Shown piece by piece: positions 15,421 to 24,385 of a stretch of 37,414 bases of DNA. Within the stretch, counting starts at the first letter, position 1; each line of letters begins with the position of its first letter. Under the pieces are notes generated by a model. That model searched no databases. It was not told the origin of the DNA and was given only the letters and a program-made list of their open reading frames with translations. This DNA comes from Corynebacterium phocae (GTDB taxonomy: Bacteria; Actinomycetota; Actinomycetes; Mycobacteriales; Mycobacteriaceae): the NCBI RefSeq assembly GCF_008693075.1, contig NZ_VXKJ01000020.1, positions 1 to 37,414 of the forward strand. The letters run 5' to 3'. A program made the translations under genes and the position numbers.

Positions 15421-16431
15421 ATGAAAATTGATGAGGTATTAGAGCGCGCCCATGTGGTTGCGCTCCCCATGGCGGTTAAGTTCCGCGGGGTCACCACACG
15501 TGAAGCACTGTTGATTGATGGCCCGCAGGGGTGGGGTGAGTTCGCGCCTTTCTTGGAGTATGGCGCGGAGGAATCTGCCAATTGGCTGGCTGCGGGGCTG
15601 GAAGCTGCTTTTACTGGCTTCCCGGAGAAAAACCGGGATAGGGTGGCCGTGAACGGTACTATCCCTGCCGTTCCTGCTGGTAAGGTCCCGGAAATCATGG
15701 ACCGCTACCCGGGGTGTACGACTTTCAAGATTAAGGTGGCTGAGCCGGGCCAAACTCTTGCTGATGACATCTCCCGGGTCAACGCCGTCCGCGAGGCCGT
15801 GCTTGCTACTGGCCGCACTCCGGTGTTGCGCGTGGACGCCAACGGCGGTTGGAGCGTGGAAGAGGCAATCGCTGCCGCCAAGGTGCTCATGCCGCTGGAC
15901 TACATTGAACAACCTTGCGCCACGGTGGAGGAGCTCAAAGAGGTGCGTATGCAGCTCATGCGCAGCGGTTTGTTTGTGCGCGTTGCTGCTGATGAATCCA
16001 TTCGCCGCGCCAAGGATCCTTACCGGGTGGCGGAGCTTCAGGCTGCCGATGTCGCCGTGATTAAGCCAGCCCCCCTGGGCGGGGTACGCCGCGTGCTGGA
16101 GCTCACGCAGGATTTGCGTGATAGGCATATGGACGTCACTATTGCTTCTGCGTTGGATACGGCTGTGGGTATTTCCATGGGCTTGCACGCGGTGGCGGCG
16201 CTGCCGCAGATTACTGACGATGATGAGTTGGATGTCCCGCCTGCCGCCGCTGGGCTTGCCACCGGTTCCTTGTTCATTGAGGACGTGTGCGCTCCCCGCA
16301 CTATTACCGACGGTTTCTTGGCGGTCGATAATCTCACCCCTGATCCGGACCGCCTAGCTGCCCTAGCCGCCACCCCTGCCCGCCGCGACTTTTGGTTTGA
16401 CCGCGTGCGGGAGTGCTGGCAGTACCTCTAA
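15421..16431 (+). CDS. menC: o-Succinylbenzoate synthase
   Basis: Dehydrates SHCHC to o-succinylbenzoate. The 336-residue product is an enolase-superfamily enzyme. The catalytic KxK is in TFKIKVAEPG, the metal ligands are Asp in RVDANGGW, Glu in YIEQPC and Asp in AADESIR, and the second catalytic Lys is in AVIKPAPLGG. The start at ATG 15421 follows a TAGCCT -10 box by seven bases, consistent with a leaderless mRNA. A strong terminator lies about 90 bases after the stop. Confidence 0.95.
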   Translation: MKIDEVLERAHVVALPMAVKFRGVTTREALLIDGPQGWGEFAPFLEYGAEESANWLAAGLEAAFTGFPEKNRDRVAVNGTIPAVPAGKVPEIMDRYPGCTTFKIKVAEPGQTLADDISRVNAVREAVLATGRTPVLRVDANGGWSVEEAIAAAKVLMPLDYIEQPCATVEELKEVRMQLMRSGLFVRVAADESIRRAKDPYRVAELQAADVAVIKPAPLGGVRRVLELTQDLRDRHMDVTIASALDTAVGISMGLHAVAALPQITDDDELDVPPAAAGLATGSLFIEDVCAPRTITDGFLAVDNLTPDPDRLAALAATPARRDFWFDRVRECWQYL

Positions 16432-16524
16432 GGCCAGCACCGGCCGGCCCGGCAATTCACGGCTGATGGTTATCAGGAATGGTCGTCGGGATTTCCCTAA
16501 AAACGTCTGAGATAAAAACGTCTA

Positions 16525-16566
16525 AGAGGCGCTCACCCTATGGATGGGGGAGCGCCTCTGTTTTTG
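16525..16566 (+). terminator. Terminator after menC
   Basis: A perfect 10-bp stem, AGAGGCGCTC (16525-16534) with GAGCGCCTCT (16550-16559), loop of 15, followed by GTTTTT. It may also serve the convergent DUF421 gene, since TTTTT occurs on the other side after a short gap. Just upstream, TAAAAACGTCT is repeated with a 15-base period. Confidence 0.85.
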
Positions 16567-16620
16567 GGAGGTTGGTGGGGGCTGCCAGCGCTAACATGGC
16601 AACCCCCAGGATTTTGGGGC

Positions 16621-17157
16621 TTAGCTGTATTCGAAGCCGCGTTTGCCAACGGGGTCGTTGACGTCTTGTAGTGCCCAGTGGTCACCAGCGCTGTCTTTGG
16701 TGATGACGCTGATTTTGCCGTTGGCCTCCAGGACCACGGCGGCAACTTTGTCTAGCCCACCTACACCGGACATGCGAACAGCTTGGCGTACGCCGGCTTC
16801 GCTCAAGCGGTGTTCTTTGATAGCTCCGGGCAAAACTTGGCCGTTTTTAACCAACAGTGCCGGTTGGGAGGTAATTGTCTTGCGGAAATCCTTGCTGCGG
16901 GAGCTTAGCCACGCCACAACCAGCTGTAGGCCGGCCAGCAAGGACATTGCTAGGAGGCCTTCGCTGTATGAGACGTCCGAGGACAAAATAATGCTGGCCA
17001 TCGTTGAACCCAGGGCCACCGTGATAATGAAGTCAAACGCGTTGAGCTGGGACAGCGTGCGCTTGCCTGTGAGGCGGAGGATCACCATGATGGTGATGTA
17101 GGACAAAATGCCAATTATTACAATACGAGATAAATCAAACCAGGAATCAAACCACAT
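16621..17157 (-). CDS. DUF421 (YetF-like) membrane protein
   Basis: A 178-residue protein with three N-terminal transmembrane helices (around IVIIGILSYITIMVIL, FDFIITVALGSTMASIIL and GLLAMSLLAGLQLVVAWL) and a soluble C-terminal part. The segments RLTGKRTLSQLNAFDFIITVALG and LLVKNGQVLPGAIKEHRLSEAGV are DUF421 hallmarks. The function of the family is not established. The ATG is preceded on its strand by AATACT (complement 17165-17170) at seven bases, again suggesting a leaderless mRNA. Confidence 0.88.
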   Translation of the reverse strand: MWFDSWFDLSRIVIIGILSYITIMVILRLTGKRTLSQLNAFDFIITVALGSTMASIILSSDVSYSEGLLAMSLLAGLQLVVAWLSSRSKDFRKTITSQPALLVKNGQVLPGAIKEHRLSEAGVRQAVRMSGVGGLDKVAAVVLEANGKISVITKDSAGDHWALQDVNDPVGKRGFEYS

Positions 17158-17302
17158 GCCGTGAAGTATTCCACACTTTCACAGCAGAAAGTGATTGCAA
17201 ACCTTATCGTTTAGTGAACATCTTGGTACCAAAACGGTGACAACCAGCCAGCAAGAAGCGTTTTGTGGGGAATTTGCCAGGATGGGAATGTAAAACGTTC
17301 AT

Positions 17303-17950
17303 ATGAGCAAAAATTCCAATTTTCCTGAAAACCCCCAAAACTCCAACGTAAACCCCCAAAACTCCAGCGGCTATGGCGGTACCAACTTTGGTGGTACCAA
17401 CTCGGGCAACAAGTATTCCAGCGGATCCCAACCGGAAGAAACTGCTGTGTTTGGAGCGCAGGGCACCCAGGGCGGTGGCTACCCGCACCAGGTATTCCCG
17501 GAATCCCAGACTCCGCAGGCGGGCTACGGGCAACAACCTGGTCAACCGCTGAACCAGAATGAGGTTCCTTTTACCGCCACCTATGCTCAGCCGGGACCTA
17601 GTTCTTACGCGGCACCCGTGGAAAAGCGAGGTGGCGGTGCCACCGTCATTGCACTCGCGGCGCTACTGGCTCTCAGTGTTATTGCTGCGGGTATTTTCGC
17701 CTTGCTCTACGCGCACGAGTCCAGCAAGCCGGACCCCGTCCCGGTGACCGAAACCCTGGTTACCACTGAGGTGTCCACCACTACCGCTACTCCGAAGGAC
17801 ATTATCCCGCCGGCGGATATTCCCACGGAATTGCCGGAGGACTTGCAAAACGGGTTGAAGGACTTTGAGGAGAGCCTCAACAGCGGCGCGGATGAGGTCC
17901 AGAGCTGGCTGGATGAGATTCTGGGCGAGCTGGAAAAAGCCACCAACTAG
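17303..17950 (+). CDS. Single-pass membrane protein with low-complexity N-terminus, unknown function
   Basis: A 215-residue protein. The first ~110 residues are Asn/Gln/Gly/Pro-rich with small repeats such as NPQNS, and should be disordered in the cytoplasm. A transmembrane helix follows (TVIALAALLALSVIAAGIFA), then a Thr-rich linker and an acidic C-terminal segment (LQNGLKDFEESLNSGADEVQ) that could form an amphipathic helix outside. TAAAAC six bases before ATG 17303 suggests a leaderless transcript. No family is recognised. The stop codon lies in the first unit of a 16-bp repeat array. Confidence 0.75.
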   Translation: MSKNSNFPENPQNSNVNPQNSSGYGGTNFGGTNSGNKYSSGSQPEETAVFGAQGTQGGGYPHQVFPESQTPQAGYGQQPGQPLNQNEVPFTATYAQPGPSSYAAPVEKRGGGATVIALAALLALSVIAAGIFALLYAHESSKPDPVPVTETLVTTEVSTTTATPKDIIPPADIPTELPEDLQNGLKDFEESLNSGADEVQSWLDEILGELEKATN

Positions 17951-18037
17951 CCGCAGTACCAACCGGTCACAGCACCAACCAGTCGCAACACCAACCGGTC
18001 GCAACGCTAACTAGTCGCGTCAGTAACCAGCCCCAAC
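17942..18037 (+). repeat. Six 16-bp degenerate tandem units spanning a stop codon
   Basis: Units start at 17942, 17958, 17974, 17990, 18006 and 18022. Units 3 and 4, ACCAACCAGTCGCAAC and ACCAACCGGTCGCAAC, differ at one base; the outer units are more diverged. The first unit contains the last codons and TAG stop of the upstream gene. The period of 16 is not a multiple of three, so copy changes would not extend the protein in a simple way. Confidence 0.85.
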
Positions 18038-18141
18038 AATCTGGCGCGCTACTAGCCCCTGCATAGTGCAAGAAGAGTGACTTTGAAAGGCAGCTACGGA
18101 ACCTCTGCCCTGGTTGATCGGGTTATCTGCGCGGACGGAAG

Positions 18142-18155
18142 TAGACTGTTAACTA
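18142..18155 (+). promoter_or_regulatory. menD promoter -10 box, probably leaderless
   Basis: TAGACT at 18142-18147, then seven bases, then ATG 18155. This decides the menD start: the longer frame from 18077 would cross the promoter, and its extra 26 residues have no family match. Confidence 0.55.
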
Positions 18156-19810
18156 TGATAGGAAATTCAGCACATTCATCAGCGCAACCGGCGGCAGTGG
18201 AGCTGGCGCAGGCGGTTGCGGCCCAGCTTTCCCGCCACTGTACTGACGTGGTGCTGTGTCCGGGTTCGCGCAACGCGCCGCTTAGTTTGGCGGTCCTGGC
18301 GCGGCCGGACTTGAGGGTTCACACCCGCATTGATGAGCGTGGCGCCGCGTTCCTGGCGCTGGGGTTAGCCCGGGTGCAAAAGCGCCACGTGGCGGTAATT
18401 ATGACTTCGGGGACTGCAGTGGCTAACGCCTACCCGGCTCTCATTGAGGCTAAGTATTCTCATACCCCGCTGGTGGTTGTCTCCGCGGACCGTCCACAGC
18501 GACTGGTGGGAACCGGAGCGCCGCAGACTATCGACCAACAAGGGATTTTTGCCAAAGCCGCAGAGACTACCCAACTAACCAGCGTTGAAGATATCCCGGA
18601 CATGGCCCAGCGCCTGGGACAGGAATACGCGGTGCATATCAATGTGGCCCTTGACGCGCCCTTAGTTGGGGACGAGCTGCCAACAACCCCTACCGACCGC
18701 ACGCTACACCGCGCGCCGGCCCCCAAGATGAGCAATCACGGCGTGGTAGACGTAGACCTCACCCGCAACACTTTGGTGATAGCAGGTGATGAAGCCTGGC
18801 CAGTAGACGGCTTGGAGGACGTGCCCACTATTGCAGAGCCCAGTGCCCCCGCCCCGTATTATCCGGTGCACCCGGCGGCAGCGGCGTTTTTCCGCAAGGA
18901 TCAGGTCAGTGCTAACAACTACGTGGTGAAGACCAAGGTAGAGCAGGTAATCGTGGTGGGCCACCCTACCTTGCACCGTGGTGTTCTAGCGTTGCTTAGT
19001 GATCCAGATATCCAGTTGATTTCCCTGTCACGCACGTCTGATTTCACTAACCCGCGCGGTGATCAAGCGCGGTTGGGAACAACGGTTCGTACCACGGGGG
19101 AGCCAACGCAGGAGTGGATCAAAGTGTGCGCTGGTATGGCGGACATGGCCGCCAGCGCCGTCCGGGAGACCCTAGCAAACCCGGACCACGGCTTCACGGG
19201 GCTGCACGTGGCTGCTGCAGTCGCGGACACTCTGGCGGTCGAAGACACCGTGGTGTGGGGTGCCTCCAATGTGGTGAGAGATGCTTCTCTGGTGGGGCTG
19301 CCCTTTGATGGCGTGGAGGCTTACTCCCCGCGCGGGGTGGCTGGTATTGACGGTACGGTGGCGCAGGCAGTAGGTGTTGCATTGGCCACGCAGTCCCGGG
19401 AGGCAGACGCCTGGCGCGCGCCCCGCACCGTTGCCGTTATGGGTGATATTACTTTCTTACATGACGCCTCCAGCCTGAGTATCAGCGCGGATAACGCCCG
19501 TCCGGAGAACCTGACAATCGTGGTGGCCAATGACAACGGCGGTGGAATCTTTGAAACACTGGAGGTGGGAGCACAAGGTCTTCGGGACAACTTTGAGCGG
19601 GCTTTCGGCACGCCACAGAGCGTAGACATTGAGCAGTTGGTGGGGGCCTATGGTGTGGATTACCGGCGGGCTGAATCCACCCAGGAGCTGTTGGATACCT
19701 TGGCTGAACTCAAGGAGCGCTCCGTGGGAATAACTGTTGTAGAAGCAATCGCCGCACGGCGCACCCGCCGCGCCCTGCACGCGGAAATTGCGGCGAAGAC
19801 CGGTGGTTAA
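18155..19810 (+). CDS. menD: SEPHCHC synthase (MenD)
   Basis: ThDP-dependent first committed step of menaquinone synthesis, joining isochorismate and 2-oxoglutarate. The product is 551 residues from ATG 18155. N-terminal motifs are [15 protein letters not shown] and [15 protein letters not shown], with the Glu that contacts the ThDP pyrimidine. [16 protein letters not shown] and VSADRP follow. The C-terminal diphosphate-binding motif begins [12 protein letters not shown] and ends near [13 protein letters not shown]. The DUF3592 gene overlaps its end by eight bases. Confidence 0.95.
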   Translation: MIGNSAHSSAQPAAVELAQAVAAQLSRHCTDVVLCPGSRNAPLSLAVLARPDLRVHTRIDERGAAFLALGLARVQKRHVAVIMTSGTAVANAYPALIEAKYSHTPLVVVSADRPQRLVGTGAPQTIDQQGIFAKAAETTQLTSVEDIPDMAQRLGQEYAVHINVALDAPLVGDELPTTPTDRTLHRAPAPKMSNHGVVDVDLTRNTLVIAGDEAWPVDGLEDVPTIAEPSAPAPYYPVHPAAAAFFRKDQVSANNYVVKTKVEQVIVVGHPTLHRGVLALLSDPDIQLISLSRTSDFTNPRGDQARLGTTVRTTGEPTQEWIKVCAGMADMAASAVRETLANPDHGFTGLHVAAAVADTLAVEDTVVWGASNVVRDASLVGLPFDGVEAYSPRGVAGIDGTVAQAVGVALATQSREADAWRAPRTVAVMGDITFLHDASSLSISADNARPENLTIVVANDNGGGIFETLEVGAQGLRDNFERAFGTPQSVDIEQLVGAYGVDYRRAESTQELLDTLAELKERSVGITVVEAIAARRTRRALHAEIAAKTGG

Positions 19811-20291
19811 CGCAGACCCGGCAAGCCAACCTGGCCCCGCAGCTGTTGACACAGCAGCGCTCGCACCGGTAATTACCGGAATACGGCGCCGGGCGTACCA
19901 ACTTATCGCGGCACTTTACCTTGCGGCCCTAGTGGGCAGCGTGTCCATGGTGGCCGGCCCATACCTCAACGATAGGGCTATAGCCAGTGATCCGGCACGG
20001 GCGCTGGGTATTGTAACGGCGGTTTCTCCCACGCGAACCACGGTGAGCTTCCAAGATGAACTGGGGCGCTACCACTCTCCCAAAGACGGCTTACGTTATC
20101 CCACTGGTTTGGGGAAGGGGCAGAAGGTGTGGGTGGAATACCAGGCGTCTAATCCGGATCTGGTGAAAGTGTTGGGCAGGGAATGGACGCTGTCCATCAT
20201 TCCGGCGCTGTCGGTGGCTGCTATCGCTACCCTTATTGCGGCGCTATGCTGGTGGCTAGCCGGGCGGACTAATCAGCGTCCCTTCCGCTAA
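19803..20291 (+). CDS. DUF3592-like membrane protein
   Basis: A 162-residue protein from GTG 19803, overlapping menD by eight bases; a TTG at 19788 is an alternative. Two transmembrane helices ([20 protein letters not shown] and [20 protein letters not shown]) flank an extracytoplasmic beta-rich segment, [20 protein letters not shown] to [16 protein letters not shown], of the DUF3592 type. Its place after menD appears conserved in corynebacteria from memory. Function is unknown. Confidence 0.75.
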   Translation: MVNADPASQPGPAAVDTAALAPVITGIRRRAYQLIAALYLAALVGSVSMVAGPYLNDRAIASDPARALGIVTAVSPTRTTVSFQDELGRYHSPKDGLRYPTGLGKGQKVWVEYQASNPDLVKVLGREWTLSIIPALSVAAIATLIAALCWWLAGRTNQRPFR

Positions 20292-20445
20292 TTCCCGTCC
20301 AGGAACGCAGTAACCCGAGCGCTAGTAAGTGCCGCAGCAGTTAGCAACGTCCAGCCTTAGCAACGCCCGTCCCAGCGCTAAGAATTAACGTGCAGTTCAC
20401 TAGTCGGATATGTAGACGTAGCGAATATATGTAAAGGTAGGAGTC

Positions 20446-21750
20446 ATGCGTGTTGCCATAGTTGCTGAGTCTTTCCTTCCCAACGTCAACGGGGTAACCA
20501 ACTCCGTCCTGCGTGTGCTTGAGCACTTAAAGCGCACCGGTCATGACGCCATAGTGGTGGCCCCCGGTGCCCGTGATGGTCAAGAAGAAATTCCCGACTA
20601 CCTGGGTTTCCCCATTCACCGCGTGCCCACGGTGAAGATCCCTAAGATTGATTCGCTGCCCATTGGTGTACCCACCACCGCAGTCGATGAGGCCATCCGC
20701 ACGTTCAAACCAGACATTGTCCACCTTGCCAGCCCCTTCGTATTGGGTGCGGCCGGTGCCCTGGTTGCCCGCCAGCAAAGGGTCCCGGCGGTGGCAATCT
20801 ATCAAACCGACATTGCGGGTTTTGCCACCAAATACAGTGCCACGGCCTTGGCTAACGCGGCGTGGGAGTGGGTCCGCACCATGCACAATTCCTGTCAGCT
20901 GACCCTCGCGCCGTCTTCGGCCACCATCAAGGATTTGCACGACCACAATGTGCGCAACGTCCACCGTTGGGGCCGCGGGGTAGATGCTCAACTTTTCCAC
21001 CCCTCCAAGCGCAGCCCACAGCTGCGCGAGCAGTGGGGAGTTGCAGCCAGCACCGAAATAGGGGCCCAGGCAAGCAACCAAGCAGACTCCCGACAAAGCA
21101 ACCAAGCAGCCTCCCCGCAAAGCAACCAAGCAGCCTCCCCGCAAAGCAACCCACCAAAATACGCAGTCGGCTTTGTAGGCCGGCTTGCAGCAGAGAAAGG
21201 TGTACACCGCCTGGCTTCGTTGGTGGGCCGGGATGATATTCAGTTGGTCATTGTGGGTGACGGTCCGGAGCGCCCGCTGTTGGAAGCCCAGCTTCCCGGT
21301 GCCATTTTCATGGGTGCTTTGGACGGGGAAGACCTGGCGCGTGCCTATGCCAGCTTGGATGTATTTATCCATGCCGGTGAGTTTGAAACTTTCTGCCAGA
21401 CAATCCAGGAAGCGCAAGCCTCCGGGGTGCCCACCATCGGGCCGCGTGCGGGCGGCCCCGTGGATCTCATCCAAGACGGACACAACGGTCTGCTCCTGGA
21501 CGTGGATACCTTCATTGATGACTTGCCCCGCGCAGTGGAGGTGCTGCTTAATCAGGAAATTCACCAGGAACTGCGCCACAACGCCCGCGCTTCCATAGCG
21601 GATAAGACCTGGGAGAGCCTTTGCCAGCAGCTGCTGGAGCACTACGAACAGGTGTTGGAAAGCGTTCGGGAAGTCCCTTTGACCTTCATCGGGCAACGCC
21701 CGGAATTGCCTCGGTGGGCCACGCGGGCTTTGGGTGGCCGCGTAGCCTAA
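20446..21750 (+). CDS. mgtA: GT4 alpha-mannosyltransferase (MgtA-like)
   Basis: A 434-residue GT-B glycosyltransferase. The N-terminal domain has AIVAESFLPNVNGVTNSV; the C-terminal nucleotide-sugar domain has VGFVGRLAAEKGVHRL and the E-x7-E motif in EFETFCQTIQEAQASG. Position between menD and menG matches the C. glutamicum and M. tuberculosis gene reported to add mannose from GDP-mannose to glycolipid anchors in lipomannan synthesis; the precise acceptor is inferred. GGTAGGAG before ATG 20446 is a good ribosome site. Unusual: a Ser/Asn/Gln/Ala-rich insertion at about residues 207-238, made by a 24-bp tandem repeat at the junction of the two domains. Confidence 0.87.
   Translation: MRVAIVAESFLPNVNGVTNSVLRVLEHLKRTGHDAIVVAPGARDGQEEIPDYLGFPIHRVPTVKIPKIDSLPIGVPTTAVDEAIRTFKPDIVHLASPFVLGAAGALVARQQRVPAVAIYQTDIAGFATKYSATALANAAWEWVRTMHNSCQLTLAPSSATIKDLHDHNVRNVHRWGRGVDAQLFHPSKRSPQLREQWGVAASTEIGAQASNQADSRQSNQAASPQSNQAASPQSNPPKYAVGFVGRLAAEKGVHRLASLVGRDDIQLVIVGDGPERPLLEAQLPGAIFMGALDGEDLARAYASLDVFIHAGEFETFCQTIQEAQASGVPTIGPRAGGPVDLIQDGHNGLLLDVDTFIDDLPRAVEVLLNQEIHQELRHNARASIADKTWESLCQQLLEHYEQVLESVREVPLTFIGQRPELPRWATRALGGRVA
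21073..21152 (+). repeat. 24-bp in-frame tandem repeat inside mgtA
   Basis: Units at 21073-21096, 21097-21120 and 21121-21144 plus a partial fourth. The last two full units are identical and the first differs at a few bases. Each encodes eight residues (reading SNQAASPQ-like), so changes in copy number keep the frame. Confidence 0.9.
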
Positions 21751-21779
21751 AACAACCGTGTGCCCTAGGATAGGAAAGC

Positions 21780-22481
21780 GTGGCTAAAAACAACACCAAA
21801 GCGGACCTGAACAAAAAACCCATCGACGTGGCAACCATGTTTGACGGGGTGGGGGAGAAATATGACCTCACCAACACGGTACTGTCTTTTGGCCAGGATG
21901 CTTATTGGCGCAAGCGCACCCGTGAGCGCCTGGACCTGAAGCCGGGGGAGAAGGTTCTAGATTTGGCCGCCGGTACGGCGGTGTCCACCGTGGAGCTGTC
22001 CAAGTCCGGCGCGTGGTGCGTGGCGTGTGACTTTTCCCGGGGCATGTTGGCTGCGGGCCGGGACCGGGACGTGCCCAAAGTGGCTGGGGACGGCATGCAG
22101 TTGCCTTTCCCTGACAACACTTTTGATGCGGTCACCATTTCTTATGGCTTGCGCAACATTCACGACTTTGAGCTGGGACTGCGGGAAATGTCGCGCGTGA
22201 CTAAGCCGGGTGGGCGGCTAACGGTGGCGGAATTTTCCAAACCAGTCATCCCGGTGTTTGGCAACCTGTACAAGGAATACCTCATGCGGCTTCTGCCGCC
22301 CATTGCCAAGCTGGTGGCCTCCAATCCAGACGCTTACGTTTATCTAGCGGAGTCCATCCGCGCCTGGCCGGAGCAAGACCAGCTGGCCGCTGCCATTAAC
22401 CGCAACGGGTGGGAAAACGCCGGCTGGCAAAACCTTACCTTTGGCATTGTGGCCCTCCACTCGGCCACTAAGCCCCGCTAG
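21780..22481 (+). CDS. menG: Demethylmenaquinone methyltransferase
   Basis: Last ring step of menaquinone synthesis: C-methylation with S-adenosylmethionine. The 233-residue product of the UbiE/MenG family has the SAM loop [39 protein letters not shown], and the family segment [20 protein letters not shown]. It starts at GTG 21780 with AGGAAAG just upstream, 29 bases after mgtA. The glycine-rich loop reads AAGTA where many homologues have GGTGD, a mild deviation. Confidence 0.95.
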   Translation: MAKNNTKADLNKKPIDVATMFDGVGEKYDLTNTVLSFGQDAYWRKRTRERLDLKPGEKVLDLAAGTAVSTVELSKSGAWCVACDFSRGMLAAGRDRDVPKVAGDGMQLPFPDNTFDAVTISYGLRNIHDFELGLREMSRVTKPGGRLTVAEFSKPVIPVFGNLYKEYLMRLLPPIAKLVASNPDAYVYLAESIRAWPEQDQLAAAINRNGWENAGWQNLTFGIVALHSATKPR

Positions 22482-23004
22482 CCGCCCTACAAGGGCCTAC
22501 TGGATGGTAAGGGGTTTCAGCTCTGACACCGCTGGGGCTGACAAGGCACAGAAACAGTCGTGAAGATCTTCCACCGACGTGGACTTAGCGCAGACTAGCC
22601 GGCCCTAGCGGAGGCTCGCGTGCCACGCATTTTTACATGGTGCTGGCGTACCTGTTCTAGCTGGGCGGCCAAGTAAGCCTGATGCCTAACTTTGGTTTAT
22701 CTTCTTATCGAAGATCGTCCAAACCTTTCGCCTTTTTAGGTCGAAAGACAAATCATACCGAATCTTATTTACGAAAGCGCTTCCTTTTCCTGAACGAACG
22801 TTAATCAGAGGCTCATTCAATGTCTGATGCCTGCTTTGCCTTTCGTCCGGCCTGGTCAAAATAAATACCGCTAACCTCATCTACCGTATACTCTCTATAA
22901 ACGGCTCAGGGTCGCCTCTCACCTCGGTGATGCGCCTGAGTCTTTGAAGTTTTTCCGCGTGGTACAGCGAGCCCGTGACGGTCCCAAATTCCTCACCCTG
23001 CTTT
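22482..23004. other. 523-base stretch, A+T-richer, no convincing gene
   Basis: From about 22680 the composition becomes more A+T-rich than the flanking genes. A 64-codon minus-strand frame (22686-22880) has TATACG four bases before its ATG, but the product resembles nothing I know. A stem-loop at 22905-22940 lies near the 3' end of menJ. This may be a remnant of inserted DNA. Confidence 0.5.
22905..22951. terminator. Stem-loop between menG and menJ, possible terminator
   Basis: CTCAGG (22905-22910) pairs with CCTGAG (22935-22940); inside, CGC/GCG and CAC-CTCG-GTG extend the stem. On the plus strand TTTGAAGTTTTT follows; on the minus strand the U-rich run is poor. It could end transcripts from either side; weak evidence. 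Confidence 0.35.
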
Positions 23005-24225
23005 CTAGCTCCACAGCGGGCTGTCGCGCCGGGTAAGTGATATCCCACGTCCGGCTAAACGCCAGGCTCGGGCTACCAGGTCGCGGTCTTCATCTGTGAC
23101 AAGGTTGCCCATGAGCCGGGCGGCGGCGGGCATGAGCATGCGGCCCACCGGTCCGCGCAGTGCCACGGGGCCCGCCAGTGGCAGGAATTGCGGGTAGGTC
23201 AATAACCGCGCTGCCGTGCGTGCAAGGAGGAAGGCTTCACCATAAGCGCTTTGCAGGGTCTGGGGCCAGGCGCGGGTGAAGTCAGGTTCAGCAAGAAGGG
23301 ATACGGCCATGGCTGCGGTTTCTAGCCCGTAGTCAATTCCTTCGCCATTGAGGGGGTTCACACAGGCTGCGGCGTCACCAATGAGCATCCAGTTTTTTCC
23401 AGCTACGCCACTGACGGCACCGCCCATGGGCAATAACGCCGACGCCACCTTTTCCACCGGCCCTAGCCCCCATTCTTCCCGTTGTTGTTCGGCGTAGTAG
23501 TCAAGGAGTTTCTTGGTGTTGATCTTTGCCGGGCGTGTGGCGGTAGATAGTGCGCCTAGCCCTATGTTGACCATGCCTAGTTCGCTACCCAACGGGAAGA
23601 TCCACCCGTAGCCGGGTTGAACTTCACCGGCGGCGTTTTTTAGCTCCACGTGTGAGTGCATCCAGGGTTCTGCCGCCTTGGGGGAGGTGGCGTAGGAGCG
23701 GGCAGCAATTCCGTACACCTCGCCTTTGTGCCAGATTCTTCCTAGCTGTTTGCCGAAGGTGGAGCGTACGCCGTCGGCAACAATGACCCACCGCGCGGTG
23801 ACGGTATCCGCGCCAACGTGAAATGACCTCAACTGGCCATCCACAACGTGGGGTGCGTTAGCCGTTCCGTGGATAAATTGCGCCCCGGCGGTGCGTGCGT
23901 GCTCGACTATGAGCGCGTCAAAGTCCGTGCGGGGGAGGGCGGTTCCCTCCGTGCAGGGGTAGGACTGGGGCCAAGGGGCGGTGACAGAGCCGCCAAAACC
24001 GTGGAGCTTAAGTCCTTTGTTGCGGTAGGAGGGGTTAACCAAAATCTCTAGGTTTCCTAGCTGGTGCATAGCCCGTGGTGTTAGTCCGTCACCACAGGTT
24101 TTGTCGCGGGGGAACTGCGCGGAGTCTATGAGCGCTACCTGGTGTCCGGCCTTGGCGGCGTGGATTGCGGCGGCGGCTCCGGAAGGGCCGGCCCCAATGA
24201 TTGCAACATCAAATTTTAGCTCCAT
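23005..24225 (-). CDS. menJ: Geranylgeranyl reductase family / menaquinone beta-reductase
   Basis: A 406-residue FAD enzyme that by family and location should saturate an isoprene unit of the menaquinone side chain, as shown for MenJ (Rv0561c) of M. tuberculosis. Visible motifs are the N-terminal dinucleotide fold VAIIGAGPSGAAAAIHAAKA, the CGDGLTPRA segment, and the FAD-binding GDAAACVNPLNGEGIDYGLE. AACAAT (complement 24233-24238) lies seven bases before the ATG. It is divergent from the polyprenyl diphosphate synthase gene, so the chain maker and the chain reducer lie back to back. Confidence 0.9.
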   Translation of the reverse strand: MELKFDVAIIGAGPSGAAAAIHAAKAGHQVALIDSAQFPRDKTCGDGLTPRAMHQLGNLEILVNPSYRNKGLKLHGFGGSVTAPWPQSYPCTEGTALPRTDFDALIVEHARTAGAQFIHGTANAPHVVDGQLRSFHVGADTVTARWVIVADGVRSTFGKQLGRIWHKGEVYGIAARSYATSPKAAEPWMHSHVELKNAAGEVQPGYGWIFPLGSELGMVNIGLGALSTATRPAKINTKKLLDYYAEQQREEWGLGPVEKVASALLPMGGAVSGVAGKNWMLIGDAAACVNPLNGEGIDYGLETAAMAVSLLAEPDFTRAWPQTLQSAYGEAFLLARTAARLLTYPQFLPLAGPVALRGPVGRMLMPAAARLMGNLVTDEDRDLVARAWRLAGRGISLTRRDSPLWS

Positions 24226-24385
24226 GGGAACTATTGTTTCAGACTCCCGGCCCCTTAACTATGTTCAACCCCCGCACGTGGACTAGGTTAGAAGGGGATT
24301 ATCAGCTGATCCAAAGTTAAATACATAGATCGTAGACTCCTGCTGGTGGTATGCGGTTTAGCAGACTTTATAAGGACAATAAAGA

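Noticed and set aside
18077..18154. 26-residue N-terminal extension of MenD
   Set aside because: It crosses the TAGACT -10 box and does not match the family N-terminus.
21073..21152. CRISPR-like array
   Set aside because: Units are directly adjacent with no spacers and lie in frame inside mgtA; this is a tandem repeat.
20527..21696. 389-codon open frame on the minus strand
   Set aside because: It lies wholly opposite mgtA, whose product has clear GT4 motifs; the antisense product has no recognisable domain and mirrors the repeat.
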